Source: Litorimonas sp964435725
GTDB lineage: Bacteria; Pseudomonadota; Alphaproteobacteria; Caulobacterales; Maricaulaceae
DNA: 11,541 nucleotides
Direction of reading: 5' to 3'
Assembly (NCBI GenBank): GCA_964435725.1
Contig: CAYTAJ010000072.1
Location: forward strand, 1-11,541
Position 1 is the stretch's first letter. Each line of letters begins with the position of its first letter. The notes under the pieces were generated by a model. That model made no database searches, had not been told where the DNA came from, and worked only from the letters and a program-made list of their open reading frames with translations. The translations under genes were made by a program, and so were the position numbers. Positions 1-7,688 of this stretch are shown here, piece after piece.

Positions 1-1539
1 GAAGATGCCGGACCGCTCTCACATCCTGTACGACCCAGCGAATATCTCAAAATCGATAATTTCTACACAGCGACGATTTATGAAAAAGGCGCAGAGCTTA
101 TCCGCATGTTAAAGACCTGGCTAGGCGATGACGATTTCCGCAATGGATGCGATGTCTATTTTGATACGCTCGATGGCACAGCAGCGACCGTTGAGCAATT
201 CCTTGAGAGTTTTGAGAAAGCGACCGGAAAAGACCTCTCACAATTTATGCGCTGGTATGAACAGGCGGGAACACCAGAGCTTCATGTATCCTTGGAAACG
301 CTAAATACACCTAATCAAGGTGTGCTGATCGGTTTTGAACAATCCATCCGCCCGACACCCGGTCAGGACATGAAAGACCCGGTAGTTATTCCCGTCAAAT
401 GGCAAGTCATCGGGGATAATGGTCCCTTGACTGAGCCACATTTGACTGTCGTTCGCACGGACAAAAATACGGTGTCATTACCTCGGTTTGATGAGCCTTT
501 CTCTGTATCAATTTTGCAAGATTTCAGCGCGCCCGTGACAGTGCATTCTCCTCAAACTTCCGAGGATCACCTCCGGCTCATGGCGCAAGATCCGAACGCG
601 TTTAATCGTTGGGAAGCCGGGCAAACGTTGGCGCGAAAATTGATTGGAACGCAAGCTGAAGCGATTGCCAGCGGTGATATACCAGACGTTAACGCGGCGC
701 TGCAATCCTATTGCAAAGCCTTGGAAAACACGTTTAATGACGCCAGTTTTGATAATAGTTTCAAGTCCTTAGCCTTAACCCCACCGGCTAATACTGAAAT
801 CATTCAAGCGCAGACTAACTCTGACCCTATTGCCGTATCCCTTGCCGGAAAATGGCTGTCTCGTGCCATTGGGGATTATTTACGCAACGACTTATTGGAA
901 CGGTATCACGCGTTAGCTGATAATGGCGCCTTCAGCCCTGACGCGACCTCCGCTGGACGTCGCGCTCTACGCAATCGTTGCTTATCGCTGCTCGCCTCGC
1001 GATACGATCCTGTTGCGCCGGGTTTGGCGATTGAACAACTCGGCACGGCTACAAATATGACTGACGAATTCGCCGCCTTAGTCACTCTAACAAAATTAGG
1101 GGGCAAAAGGGTCGATCAATCCATGTCTGATTTTTACGATAAATGGAAAGACAATCCTCTGGTCATCGATAAATGGTTTTCCGTTCAGGGCATGCGTAAT
1201 CACGATGGTGGTATAAGCGCGCTCGAAACCCTTATCGCGCACCCCGCCTATGACCGACGCAACCCCAATCGCGTTCGGGCTCTGATCGGGAGCTTTGCCA
1301 TGGGTAATCCTGATATGTTCCACGCCCCTGATGGGAGTGGCTATGACTTCTTCACGGCTCAAGTGATGGATATGGACAGCCGCAACCCGCAAATCGCGGC
1401 AAGACTGCTCGGTGCCTATGAGGTTTGGCGTAAGTTGGACAAAGACCGCCAAGCCCTTATTCAAATGCAACTTAAATCGATAATTAAATCGAAACCGTCC
1501 AAAAACGTCCTAGAAATCGCGACCAAAACTTTGGGATAG
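1..1539 (+). CDS. pepN: Aminopeptidase N (M1 zinc metallopeptidase), 3' part only
   Basis: C-terminal 512 residues of an M1-family aminopeptidase, which removes N-terminal residues from peptides in the cytoplasm. The frame is open from base 1, so the gene starts left of the window; the HEXXH zinc site must lie there and cannot be checked. Reading from base 1, the first residues match the stretch after the zinc site in PepN: AGPLSHPVRP, then NFYTATIYEKGAELIRML. Tyr27 of the fragment corresponds by motif to the transition-state tyrosine (Tyr381) of E. coli PepN. An Ig-like DUF3458 domain follows (about residues 95-185), then an all-helical C-terminal domain to the TAG stop. An internal ATG at 106 is methionine 36 of the fragment and is not a true start. 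No frameshift is visible. The EAL gene follows after 59 bases on the same strand. Confidence 0.93.
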   Translation, partial: EDAGPLSHPVRPSEYLKIDNFYTATIYEKGAELIRMLKTWLGDDDFRNGCDVYFDTLDGTAATVEQFLESFEKATGKDLSQFMRWYEQAGTPELHVSLETLNTPNQGVLIGFEQSIRPTPGQDMKDPVVIPVKWQVIGDNGPLTEPHLTVVRTDKNTVSLPRFDEPFSVSILQDFSAPVTVHSPQTSEDHLRLMAQDPNAFNRWEAGQTLARKLIGTQAEAIASGDIPDVNAALQSYCKALENTFNDASFDNSFKSLALTPPANTEIIQAQTNSDPIAVSLAGKWLSRAIGDYLRNDLLERYHALADNGAFSPDATSAGRRALRNRCLSLLASRYDPVAPGLAIEQLGTATNMTDEFAALVTLTKLGGKRVDQSMSDFYDKWKDNPLVIDKWFSVQGMRNHDGGISALETLIAHPAYDRRNPNRVRALIGSFAMGNPDMFHAPDGSGYDFFTAQVMDMDSRNPQIAARLLGAYEVWRKLDKDRQALIQMQLKSIIKSKPSKNVLEIATKTLG

Positions 1540-1561
1540 ACATGCCCCGGAAACCACAGTT

Positions 1562-1576
1562 TTAAATCAATCTTAG
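1562..1576. promoter_or_regulatory. Possible CtrA-like box upstream of the EAL gene
   Basis: TTAA, seven bases, then TTAG. CtrA of Caulobacter-type bacteria binds TTAA-N7-TTAA, so the spacing is exact and seven of eight defined bases match. The right half overlaps the AGGAG (1575-1579) in front of the EAL gene, a position that would fit repression. One mismatch in such a short AT-rich motif can arise by chance, so this is tentative. Confidence 0.22.
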
Positions 1577-1598
1577 GAGCTTTGCGGTATAAGGGCGT

Positions 1599-2348
1599 AT
1601 GTCAAACGCGTCTAATATATCAGAGCTCCGTACCGTTCATGGTTTCCGCGAACATGTTTCGGAACAGCGCTTTAAAGTTTTACGTCAGCCGATTGTCGAT
1701 TTGAAAAGCGGTGACATCCATCATCACGAATGGCTAGTGCGCTTTGATCATGACGCACATTTGGAAGGTGTCATCCGATCATCAGAACTCAGCGGCGTCA
1801 TACGTGATCTCGACCTATCCATGTTGGCGCAAGCTATTCTTGTCTTAAATGACAATCCGGACGGAACGGGCATTGCTATTAATTTATCAGGCGCTTCAGT
1901 TGATAAAGAGACCTTTCGCGGCTCCGTTATGGCGTGCCTTACGGCCCTCGAAGCGTCTCCTACCAAGCTCATTATAGAACTAACCGAGAGTTGGGATATG
2001 GAAGATCTCGGCCTCGCTGAAGGGCTTTTGACTGAGCTTAAAACGCGGGGTCATCCGGTTTGTTTGGATGATGTCGGGGCGGGTGCTGCGTCTATCCGAT
2101 ATCTTCGCGCCCTTCCCGCAAATTGGTTGAAAATTGATGGTGGCTTCGTGGCTGCCAGCTTAAATTCCATGCGTGATCGCGCCATTTTAAAAGCCCTTTT
2201 ATCATTAAGGGAAGCGCTTGATGTGCGCTTTATTGCCGAAGGCGTTGAAACATCTGAAATCAAAGATTTTGTTGCCCATATGGGTTTTGACGCAGCTCAG
2301 GGCTACGCTATTGGACGACCAGAGATTGAAACCCGCATAAAAGTTTAA
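1599..2348 (+). CDS. Stand-alone EAL-domain protein, predicted c-di-GMP phosphodiesterase
   Basis: 249-residue protein made of almost nothing but one EAL domain (about residues 22-245), with no GGDEF, PAS, receiver or membrane segment; predicted cytoplasmic. EAL enzymes linearise cyclic di-GMP to pGpG. The active-site positions appear intact: Gln30 (RQPIVD), Glu44 in the signature written EWL instead of EAL, Asn95 (NLSG), Glu127 (IELTES), Asp157-Asp158, Lys178 (LKID), Glu214 (AEGVE) and Gln234 (AQGYAIGRP). The usual loop-6 DDFG is DDVG here, a change of the Phe that may affect dimer-linked activation. Activity is therefore likely but not certain. The ATG has AGGAG 19 bases upstream (1575-1579) and a closer AAGGG (1591-1595); neither spacing is ideal. 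It lies between pepN and the PleC-like kinase on the same strand, so a role in the same cell-cycle or surface-attachment circuitry is an inference from context. Confidence 0.9.
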   Translation: MSNASNISELRTVHGFREHVSEQRFKVLRQPIVDLKSGDIHHHEWLVRFDHDAHLEGVIRSSELSGVIRDLDLSMLAQAILVLNDNPDGTGIAINLSGASVDKETFRGSVMACLTALEASPTKLIIELTESWDMEDLGLAEGLLTELKTRGHPVCLDDVGAGAASIRYLRALPANWLKIDGGFVAASLNSMRDRAILKALLSLREALDVRFIAEGVETSEIKDFVAHMGFDAAQGYAIGRPEIETRIKV

Positions 2349-2451
2349 AATCACAGCCATTTTCCCGTGTTTTTAATCATAGTAAGTGAAATATTAACCA
2401 CGTTTTGTTCGACTTGTTTCTTCTAACACACTAGCCTTTACGGTGTGATTC

Positions 2452-2457
2452 GAGGGG
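2452..2457 (+). promoter_or_regulatory. Ribosome binding site fixing the GTG start of the PleC-like kinase
   Basis: GAGGGG six bases before GTG at 2464. The next in-frame Met is residue 238, well past the first membrane segment, so this site decides the start. The 115-base gap from 2349 holds no other clear signal: there is a lone TTAACCA half-site at 2394-2400 and no convincing -35/-10 pair. Confidence 0.6.
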
Positions 2458-2463
2458 AAGAGC

Positions 2464-5385
2464 GTGCAAGCATATCAGGGTCAACATAGACAGCAGGCCG
2501 TTGCGCCCACTGCCTCTGCCCGTCAAGCCGTGCAACAAACCTATCAACAACAAATCAATCCGGTACAATCTCAAAACCGCGAAACAGCCGTTCGACCCTT
2601 AGAATTTTCAAAGGCCAGCGGAGGAAGTTTGCATGATCGTATCGACAGGCTCTCTGATCGTGTCGGCGGAACGCAATCCCTCAAACGTATTATTTTTGCC
2701 GCAGCGGCCTTTTTCTTACTGTTCACAATTTTGGCCACGTTCAAATTCGCCAATGATAACCGCCAATATAAGGCCCAAGCAACACGAGCCTTTTCAGAGT
2801 CTCTTGTCGCGCAAGCCATTGACGTTTCTCGACGTATTGACACTGAAATTGCCTCTATTGATCGCGCTCTTTTTACCCAAGCCTCTCCTAAGCAAATCAC
2901 AGACTTTATCGGACAATTCGAAGTCGTTGAGGGCGTGGCCTTTATAGATGCAAATGGCACTGTCATGGCGAACAGCGGAGAAAAGGGCGAACTCGTCTCT
3001 CAGATAGATTCTCGCAGCTTCCCAACAAACGATGTTCAAGTCACATCGCTCGTGACAGAAAACGGCATCGCGCAACCCGTTATTATTCGACGCAGAGGCG
3101 ATGTATTTTTAGCCACACTCTTCGCACCGCAAACTTTCATCGGTGACGTCACGCCCAACGCAACGCTTATTATGGATGGCGGACGTATTATTGACGGCGG
3201 CGTAAACGTTTCCTCACCTGATGCCCTAACGGTCTACAATATCAGCCCACAACGCCTCGCCGATATGACGAAGTCGACAGAAGATACCGCCATGTCAGAC
3301 TTTAATCTTCAAGGTGAAAATGTTTGGCTAGGAACAGCACGCGTTCCAAAATCCTATTTGTCAATTGTCAACGCTCAAAGCAAAACGGTGTCTACATCAT
3401 TGCTTCAAAATATTTTTCTATTTATTTTGCTTGTACTCGGCATGGCGTGGCTGGTCTGGATGCTAGTCAATCAACTCGCCAAACAATTAGAAATTGCCCG
3501 ACAGCAACAAAGCAAAGATGAAGTCTCTCAACAGCGTTATCAAGCCGCTGTAGATGGTTCAAAAGGGGGTATTTGGGAAATCGACCTGACGAAAAACACG
3601 GCCTATCTGAGTCCATCACTTGCAAGAATTTTTAACCTTCCAGAGCAACACACAACTTTACCTCTGGATCAATTTTTGGGGCTTTTTGCGCCCGGTGATC
3701 GCGAACGCCTTTTTGCTACAATCCGGCGCAGCCATATCAGCGGCGATTTCGATATAGAATTAGGACTGGCTCAACTGCCGATTTTCATGGCTTGCCGAGG
3801 GCGACCTTCTGTCAGAGGCACAGACCAAGCGCGTATCATTATCGGCATGGCGCTGGACATAACAGAAATGCGTGGGGCGCAAGCCCGTTTGCAATCGGCT
3901 GAAGCGAGGCTACATGATGCACTAAAATCTATGTCCGATAGTTTTGTGATTTGGGATCAAATGGATCGCCTCATACTCTGGAATGGACGCTTCGAGAGCT
4001 TCTTTGGCTTCCTACCGGGCCAACTCCAAGTCGGTATTGATCATGCAACAGTCGAATATTACGCCAATCAAAAGGTTGCCAGTGTGACCGAGCGACCTGA
4101 GGGAGATGAAATTGAGTTAAAAGATGGGCGCTGGATCCGTTACTCAGAAACTAAGACCGCTGAAGGAGGCCGTGTCAGTATTGGCACCGAAGTGACCGCT
4201 ATTCGGTCCCGTGAACACGAATTACAAGTCAACCAAGACGCCCTAGAAAAAACAATTAGCGTACTTCGTGAGTCACAAGTTCGTATTGTGGAATTGGCCG
4301 AAAGCTACGAGCAAGAAAAAATCCGTGCCGAAGAAGCCAGCCAATCTAAATCCGAATTTCTCGCTAATATGAGTCACGAACTCCGCACGCCCCTTAATGC
4401 GATTAATGGCTTCTCTGATATTATGAAAAAGGAGCTCTTCGGTCCACTCGGTGATCCGCGCTATAAAGAATATGTGAATGATATTCTATTCTCTGGTCAA
4501 CACCTGCTTAGCCTTATCAATGACATTTTAGACATGTCTAAAATTGAAGCCGGTAAGATGACACTCAACACTGAGACACTCCAAATTAATGATATGATTG
4601 CTCAGGTCATTCGAATTGTACGTGGGCGAGCTGATGAGAATAGATTGAAACTTGTTTTCCAAGAAGTCGAAGCAAAACCCATCGAGGCTGACCCACGTGC
4701 CATTAAACAAATTTTGCTGAATCTCATGACGAACGCCATTAAATTTACCCCGGAAGGGGGAGCCGTTAGCGTTGTCGTTGAGCCTAAATCTGCCGGGCTT
4801 ATTGTGCGCGTATCTGATACGGGTATTGGTATTTCTAAAGAAGACATTGAACGCCTCGCCCAACCGTTTGAGCAAATTGACAGTCAACATTCTCGAAAAC
4901 ACGAAGGAACAGGCTTAGGTTTGGCGCTTTCTAAATCTCTTGTCGAACTACATGGTGGTAACTTTAAAATTGAAAGTGTCCTTGGCGAAGGCACAACGGT
5001 TATCTTCACTCTCCCTCTTTCACCGCCCAAAGTCGTTGAGAAAACAGAAAGTAACGAAGTCGGCTCTGAAATTACGCGTTTGGCGAAAGATATTGCTGAT
5101 GTGCTTTCAGTAGGCGAAGCGAGCATGGAGCATAGACGGGTACAATCAGCCCCTGCACCCCAGGCGCAGGTCATGCAGCCGCAAAGCTCTGAATACACTG
5201 AGAGCCAGCAACCCGCAGCGAGCCAGCAATATGCTGAAGTACAGCCTTATCAGCCAACACCGCCGCCTCCACCAGCGCAAACTGCACCTTCACAACCTGT
5301 GGCTTATCAACCGCAGCAGCAAGTATCAGCCGAGCCACAACCCTATCAGGCACCGCCTCATCCAAAGCAAAAGCCGGCGGCTTAG
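2464..5385 (+). CDS. pleC: PleC/DivJ-family membrane sensor histidine kinase, closest in layout to PleC
   Basis: 973-residue inner-membrane sensor kinase. Order: Q-rich cytoplasmic N-terminus (1-50), membrane segment about 76-95, periplasmic sensor region about 96-315, membrane segment about 316-336, PAS about 358-470, second PAS about 485-580, coiled coil about 583-630, HisKA with phospho-acceptor His638 (MSHELRTPLNAI), the alphaproteobacterial KKELFGPLG signature, and the ATPase domain with N-box (Asn753, Asn757), G1 Asp785 (DTGIG) and G2 815-820 (GTGLGL). In Caulobacter, PleC is a polar, bifunctional kinase/phosphatase acting on DivK and PleD, controlling CtrA activity, motility and stalk formation. 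The layout with two membrane segments plus a periplasmic domain fits PleC better than DivJ or soluble PdhS; that assignment is inferred. The protein is longer than Caulobacter PleC (about 840 residues), largely through low-complexity ends: residues 893-973 are rich in P, Q, A and Y. The start is GTG with a good ribosome site. The stop overlaps the stop of the convergent kinase gene. Confidence 0.85.
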   Translation: MQAYQGQHRQQAVAPTASARQAVQQTYQQQINPVQSQNRETAVRPLEFSKASGGSLHDRIDRLSDRVGGTQSLKRIIFAAAAFFLLFTILATFKFANDNRQYKAQATRAFSESLVAQAIDVSRRIDTEIASIDRALFTQASPKQITDFIGQFEVVEGVAFIDANGTVMANSGEKGELVSQIDSRSFPTNDVQVTSLVTENGIAQPVIIRRRGDVFLATLFAPQTFIGDVTPNATLIMDGGRIIDGGVNVSSPDALTVYNISPQRLADMTKSTEDTAMSDFNLQGENVWLGTARVPKSYLSIVNAQSKTVSTSLLQNIFLFILLVLGMAWLVWMLVNQLAKQLEIARQQQSKDEVSQQRYQAAVDGSKGGIWEIDLTKNTAYLSPSLARIFNLPEQHTTLPLDQFLGLFAPGDRERLFATIRRSHISGDFDIELGLAQLPIFMACRGRPSVRGTDQARIIIGMALDITEMRGAQARLQSAEARLHDALKSMSDSFVIWDQMDRLILWNGRFESFFGFLPGQLQVGIDHATVEYYANQKVASVTERPEGDEIELKDGRWIRYSETKTAEGGRVSIGTEVTAIRSREHELQVNQDALEKTISVLRESQVRIVELAESYEQEKIRAEEASQSKSEFLANMSHELRTPLNAINGFSDIMKKELFGPLGDPRYKEYVNDILFSGQHLLSLINDILDMSKIEAGKMTLNTETLQINDMIAQVIRIVRGRADENRLKLVFQEVEAKPIEADPRAIKQILLNLMTNAIKFTPEGGAVSVVVEPKSAGLIVRVSDTGIGISKEDIERLAQPFEQIDSQHSRKHEGTGLGLALSKSLVELHGGNFKIESVLGEGTTVIFTLPLSPPKVVEKTESNEVGSEITRLAKDIADVLSVGEASMEHRRVQSAPAPQAQVMQPQSSEYTESQQPAASQQYAEVQPYQPTPPPPPAQTAPSQPVAYQPQQQVSAEPQPYQAPPHPKQKPAA
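5371..5383 (-). terminator. Weak candidate intrinsic terminator for the minus-strand protease/regulator/kinase operon
   Basis: Perfect 5-base stem AAGCC / GGCTT with a 3-base loop. On the minus strand it begins inside the TAA stop of the kinase gene and is followed by TTGCTTTGG, so counting the stem end the T-rich run is TTTTGCTTT. The same bases encode the last residues of the PleC-like protein. The short stem makes it a weak candidate, but no other terminator-like element is seen between the two convergent genes. Confidence 0.3.
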
Positions 5386-6935
5386 GCCCCTGATTTCACG
5401 CCTGGTCTACGTCTCGGCAAAATAAGACTGGCTTTTAAACCTGGTGTGTCGCGGTCATCGAAACCGTCATCCATAACGAAGTCTGCTCGATGCAAATCAG
5501 CAACGGCGTCTACTAACGCCAAGCCCAATCCACTCCCCGGCAAGGTTCGACTCTTATCTAATCGAACAAAACGTTCTTTCACGCGGTCACGGTCAACACC
5601 CGGAATGCCAGGCCCATTATCTGTGACAGATATCGAGACTTTACCATTGCGCGTCTTCCGTAGCTCAAGATGAATACGACCGTCTTTAGGCGTATATTTA
5701 ATCGCATTTTCCAGAAGGTTAGAGACCGCTTGAGACAGTAACCCACGATCCGCCAATATATCTGTGCCTTTTGCGATGTTGGCCGTGAAACTTAAGCCTG
5801 CATCCTCACAGGCAGGCTCATAGAGTTCCGCCAAATCATCCAAAATAGGTTTCGGGTCAGTCGGCTGTAATAGCTCCCGGCGTTCTCCGGCCTCTAAACG
5901 CGCGATACGCAATACACCGTCAAAAGTCTTTAGAAGTTCACTCGCATCCTCTGCTGCGGAGAAAAGGACATCGGCCTCTTTTTTATCACCCAATTCCACC
6001 GCTGCGCTTTCAAGTCTCGTCCTTAGACGCGTTAATGGCGATCGCAAATCATGCGCAATGGAATCCCCTGCATAACGCATGGCCTGCATCAAACGGTCAA
6101 TATGATCGAGCATGGAATTCAAATGCTCAGCCAGAAGATCCATTTCATCTTCGGAATAATTGCGCGGGGCGCGACGATCTAAATTACCGGCTCGCACATC
6201 AGTAGCAAGGCGATTAAAGGCCTCAACTCGCGCCGCAAAACTGCGAGACACAAACCATGACGAGATAAGACCGAGTATAGCAGCAAGCGCCAAAGCCGGC
6301 GGTAGGGTTGCACGAATCCGATCCCCTGTTCGCGAAATTGCTTCAACATCCCGACCGACCCAGAGAACGGCAATGTTTTCTTCATTATGGCGGATAGGCC
6401 CGGCAATGCCGCGAGCGCGACGCTCCGTAAATTCGTCATTAGTTAGGGTTGGATTTGAATAGAGAAAGTTTATTTTTGTCAGTGATGCGCCTTCCATACC
6501 CGGCAAGATAGATTGCTCACTATCCGTGGTTTCAACGGCTTGGTTCGCGAGATTGCCAATCGTCCCCTGACCGGTCTGTAGGATATAAAGGCCTTCATAG
6601 CTCGCCCCACGAATAAAGACGGCGCGACTTACAGCTTCAATACCGCCTTGACGATAGAGGCGACGATAATTAGCCGAAATTACAGGGAGTGTCGCAGGAA
6701 TAACATTTTGTTCTATGGCCGCCAAAATCGTGTCTTGGCCGCCTTTTTCAAAGATATCTTGAAGCTCTGCAATCTCGGTTTCGATATTGTCATTAACGCG
6801 ACTGAGTTCCGATTGAATCATCGAATAATAGACAAGTCCAAGCGCAGCCGCCACACTGACCATTGTCAGCATGGCGCCTAAGAGGGATAAGCGGAACATG
6901 GTGTTCCGCAATAGTTTATTAATGGCCTCAAACAC
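5382..6935 (-). CDS. HAMP-domain sensor histidine kinase of the Do-protease operon
   Basis: 517-residue inner-membrane kinase: membrane segment about 14-37, periplasmic region about 38-208 with no domain I recognise, membrane segment about 212-230, HAMP about 231-283, HisKA with phospho-acceptor His295 (SIAHDLRSPLTRL), and the ATPase domain with N-box (Asn406, Asn410), G1 Asp439 (DNGPG) and G2 467-472 (GSGLGL). It should phosphorylate the OmpR-type regulator encoded just upstream, whose stop is 24 bases away. Co-occurrence with a periplasmic protease suggests it senses envelope state (inference). The start given is GTG at 6935, which has no clear ribosome site; ATG at 6899 (residue 13) is possible but would shorten the cytoplasmic lead of the first membrane segment to almost nothing. 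In several rhizobia a comparable protease-regulator-kinase set is followed by glnE (from memory); here the next gene is the convergent pleC. Confidence 0.88.
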   Translation of the reverse strand: MFEAINKLLRNTMFRLSLLGAMLTMVSVAAALGLVYYSMIQSELSRVNDNIETEIAELQDIFEKGGQDTILAAIEQNVIPATLPVISANYRRLYRQGGIEAVSRAVFIRGASYEGLYILQTGQGTIGNLANQAVETTDSEQSILPGMEGASLTKINFLYSNPTLTNDEFTERRARGIAGPIRHNEENIAVLWVGRDVEAISRTGDRIRATLPPALALAAILGLISSWFVSRSFAARVEAFNRLATDVRAGNLDRRAPRNYSEDEMDLLAEHLNSMLDHIDRLMQAMRYAGDSIAHDLRSPLTRLRTRLESAAVELGDKKEADVLFSAAEDASELLKTFDGVLRIARLEAGERRELLQPTDPKPILDDLAELYEPACEDAGLSFTANIAKGTDILADRGLLSQAVSNLLENAIKYTPKDGRIHLELRKTRNGKVSISVTDNGPGIPGVDRDRVKERFVRLDKSRTLPGSGLGLALVDAVADLHRADFVMDDGFDDRDTPGLKASLILPRRRPGVKSGA

Positions 6936-6959
6936 GGGTTGAGACTTAGTCAGGGCCGC

Positions 6960-7631
6960 CTATACCTGCAAGCGATAACCTGCACCGCGCACGGTATGTA
7001 GCAAAGGTTCATCAAACTCTTTATCGATTTTACCGCGCAAACGAGAGATATGAACATCAATGACATTGGTCTGGGGGTCAAAGTGATAGTCCCAAACCTT
7101 TTCGAGCAACATGGTACGCGTGACGACCCGACCAGCATTGCGCATCAAACATTCCAAAAGCCGGAACTCGCGTGGTTGCAGAAGGATTTTTTGACCTGCG
7201 CGACGGACTGTCCGTGCCAAGAGGTCCATTTCAAGATCTCCGACCTTTAACTTTGTCACAGCGGCATTAGGATCAGACCGGCGCCCAATAGCTTCGACCC
7301 GCGCGAGAAGTTCCGTAAATGAATAAGGTTTTGCAAGGTAATCATCGCCACCCGCACGAAGACCTTCAACCTTGTGATCGACTTCACCCAGTGCGGAAAG
7401 GATCAAGACAGGTGTGGCGTCACCGTCTTCACGTAAGTCGCCTAGTAATTCTAAACCATCACGTTTTGGCAACATACGGTCCAAGATTAAGGCGTCATAA
7501 TCTGCCGCACGGGCCATTTCGAGGCCCAGGTCACCATCAGGGGCCAGATCAACAACGTGACCCGCTTCCATCAATCCCTTTCGGACATATTCAGCCGCGA
7601 CTTCATCGTCTTCTACGACAAGTATTCTCAT
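6960..7631 (-). CDS. OmpR-family response regulator (receiver plus winged helix)
   Basis: 223-residue DNA-binding response regulator. Receiver about 1-115: acidic Asp8/Asp9 (VVEDDE), phospho-acceptor Asp51 (LILDRMLP), Ser79 at the switch position (LILSALG), Lys101 (YLAKPYS). Winged-helix DNA-binding domain about 128-222, with LQPREFRLLECL, NVIDVHISRLRGKID and ending HTVRGAGYRLQV. The start chosen is ATG at 7631, giving MRILVVEDDE, because GGAG (7638-7641) sits six bases before it. An in-frame ATG at 7652 would add seven residues and place that ribosome site inside the gene. It lies 57 bases after the protease gene and 24 bases before the kinase gene, so all three are probably one operon. Likely targets include its own operon through the repeats at 9288-9343 (inference). 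Confidence 0.92.
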   Translation of the reverse strand: MRILVVEDDEVAAEYVRKGLMEAGHVVDLAPDGDLGLEMARAADYDALILDRMLPKRDGLELLGDLREDGDATPVLILSALGEVDHKVEGLRAGGDDYLAKPYSFTELLARVEAIGRRSDPNAAVTKLKVGDLEMDLLARTVRRAGQKILLQPREFRLLECLMRNAGRVVTRTMLLEKVWDYHFDPQTNVIDVHISRLRGKIDKEFDEPLLHTVRGAGYRLQV

Positions 7632-7637
7632 TTGTTT

Positions 7638-7641
7638 CTCC
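7638..7641 (-). promoter_or_regulatory. Ribosome binding site deciding the response-regulator start
   Basis: GGAG on the minus strand, six bases before the ATG at 7631. It supports the 223-residue product beginning MRILVVEDDE over the longer reading from 7652. Confidence 0.6.
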
Positions 7642-7688
7642 AACTGACCCACCAGACTTCCTTTGTTAGGTTAATACGAATTGTGTCA

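Noticed and set aside
1096..1470. 124-codon minus-strand open frame inside pepN
   Set aside because: It lies antisense to a clearly conserved PepN coding frame, resembles no family, and has no ribosome site or neighbour that supports it.
2394..2400. TTAACCA upstream of pleC as a CtrA site
   Set aside because: Only one half-site matches. The bases eleven upstream (TAAG) and downstream (TTGT) do not complete TTAA-N7-TTAA.
4528..4902. 124-codon minus-strand open frame inside the PleC-like kinase
   Set aside because: It covers the highly conserved HisKA/ATPase region on the other strand and is a by-product of that coding frame.
5140..5382. Frameshift or assembly artefact creating the repetitive pleC tail
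   Set aside because: The frame is continuous, codon use stays ordinary, the composition is coherently P/Q-rich, and the N-terminus of the same protein has similar composition.
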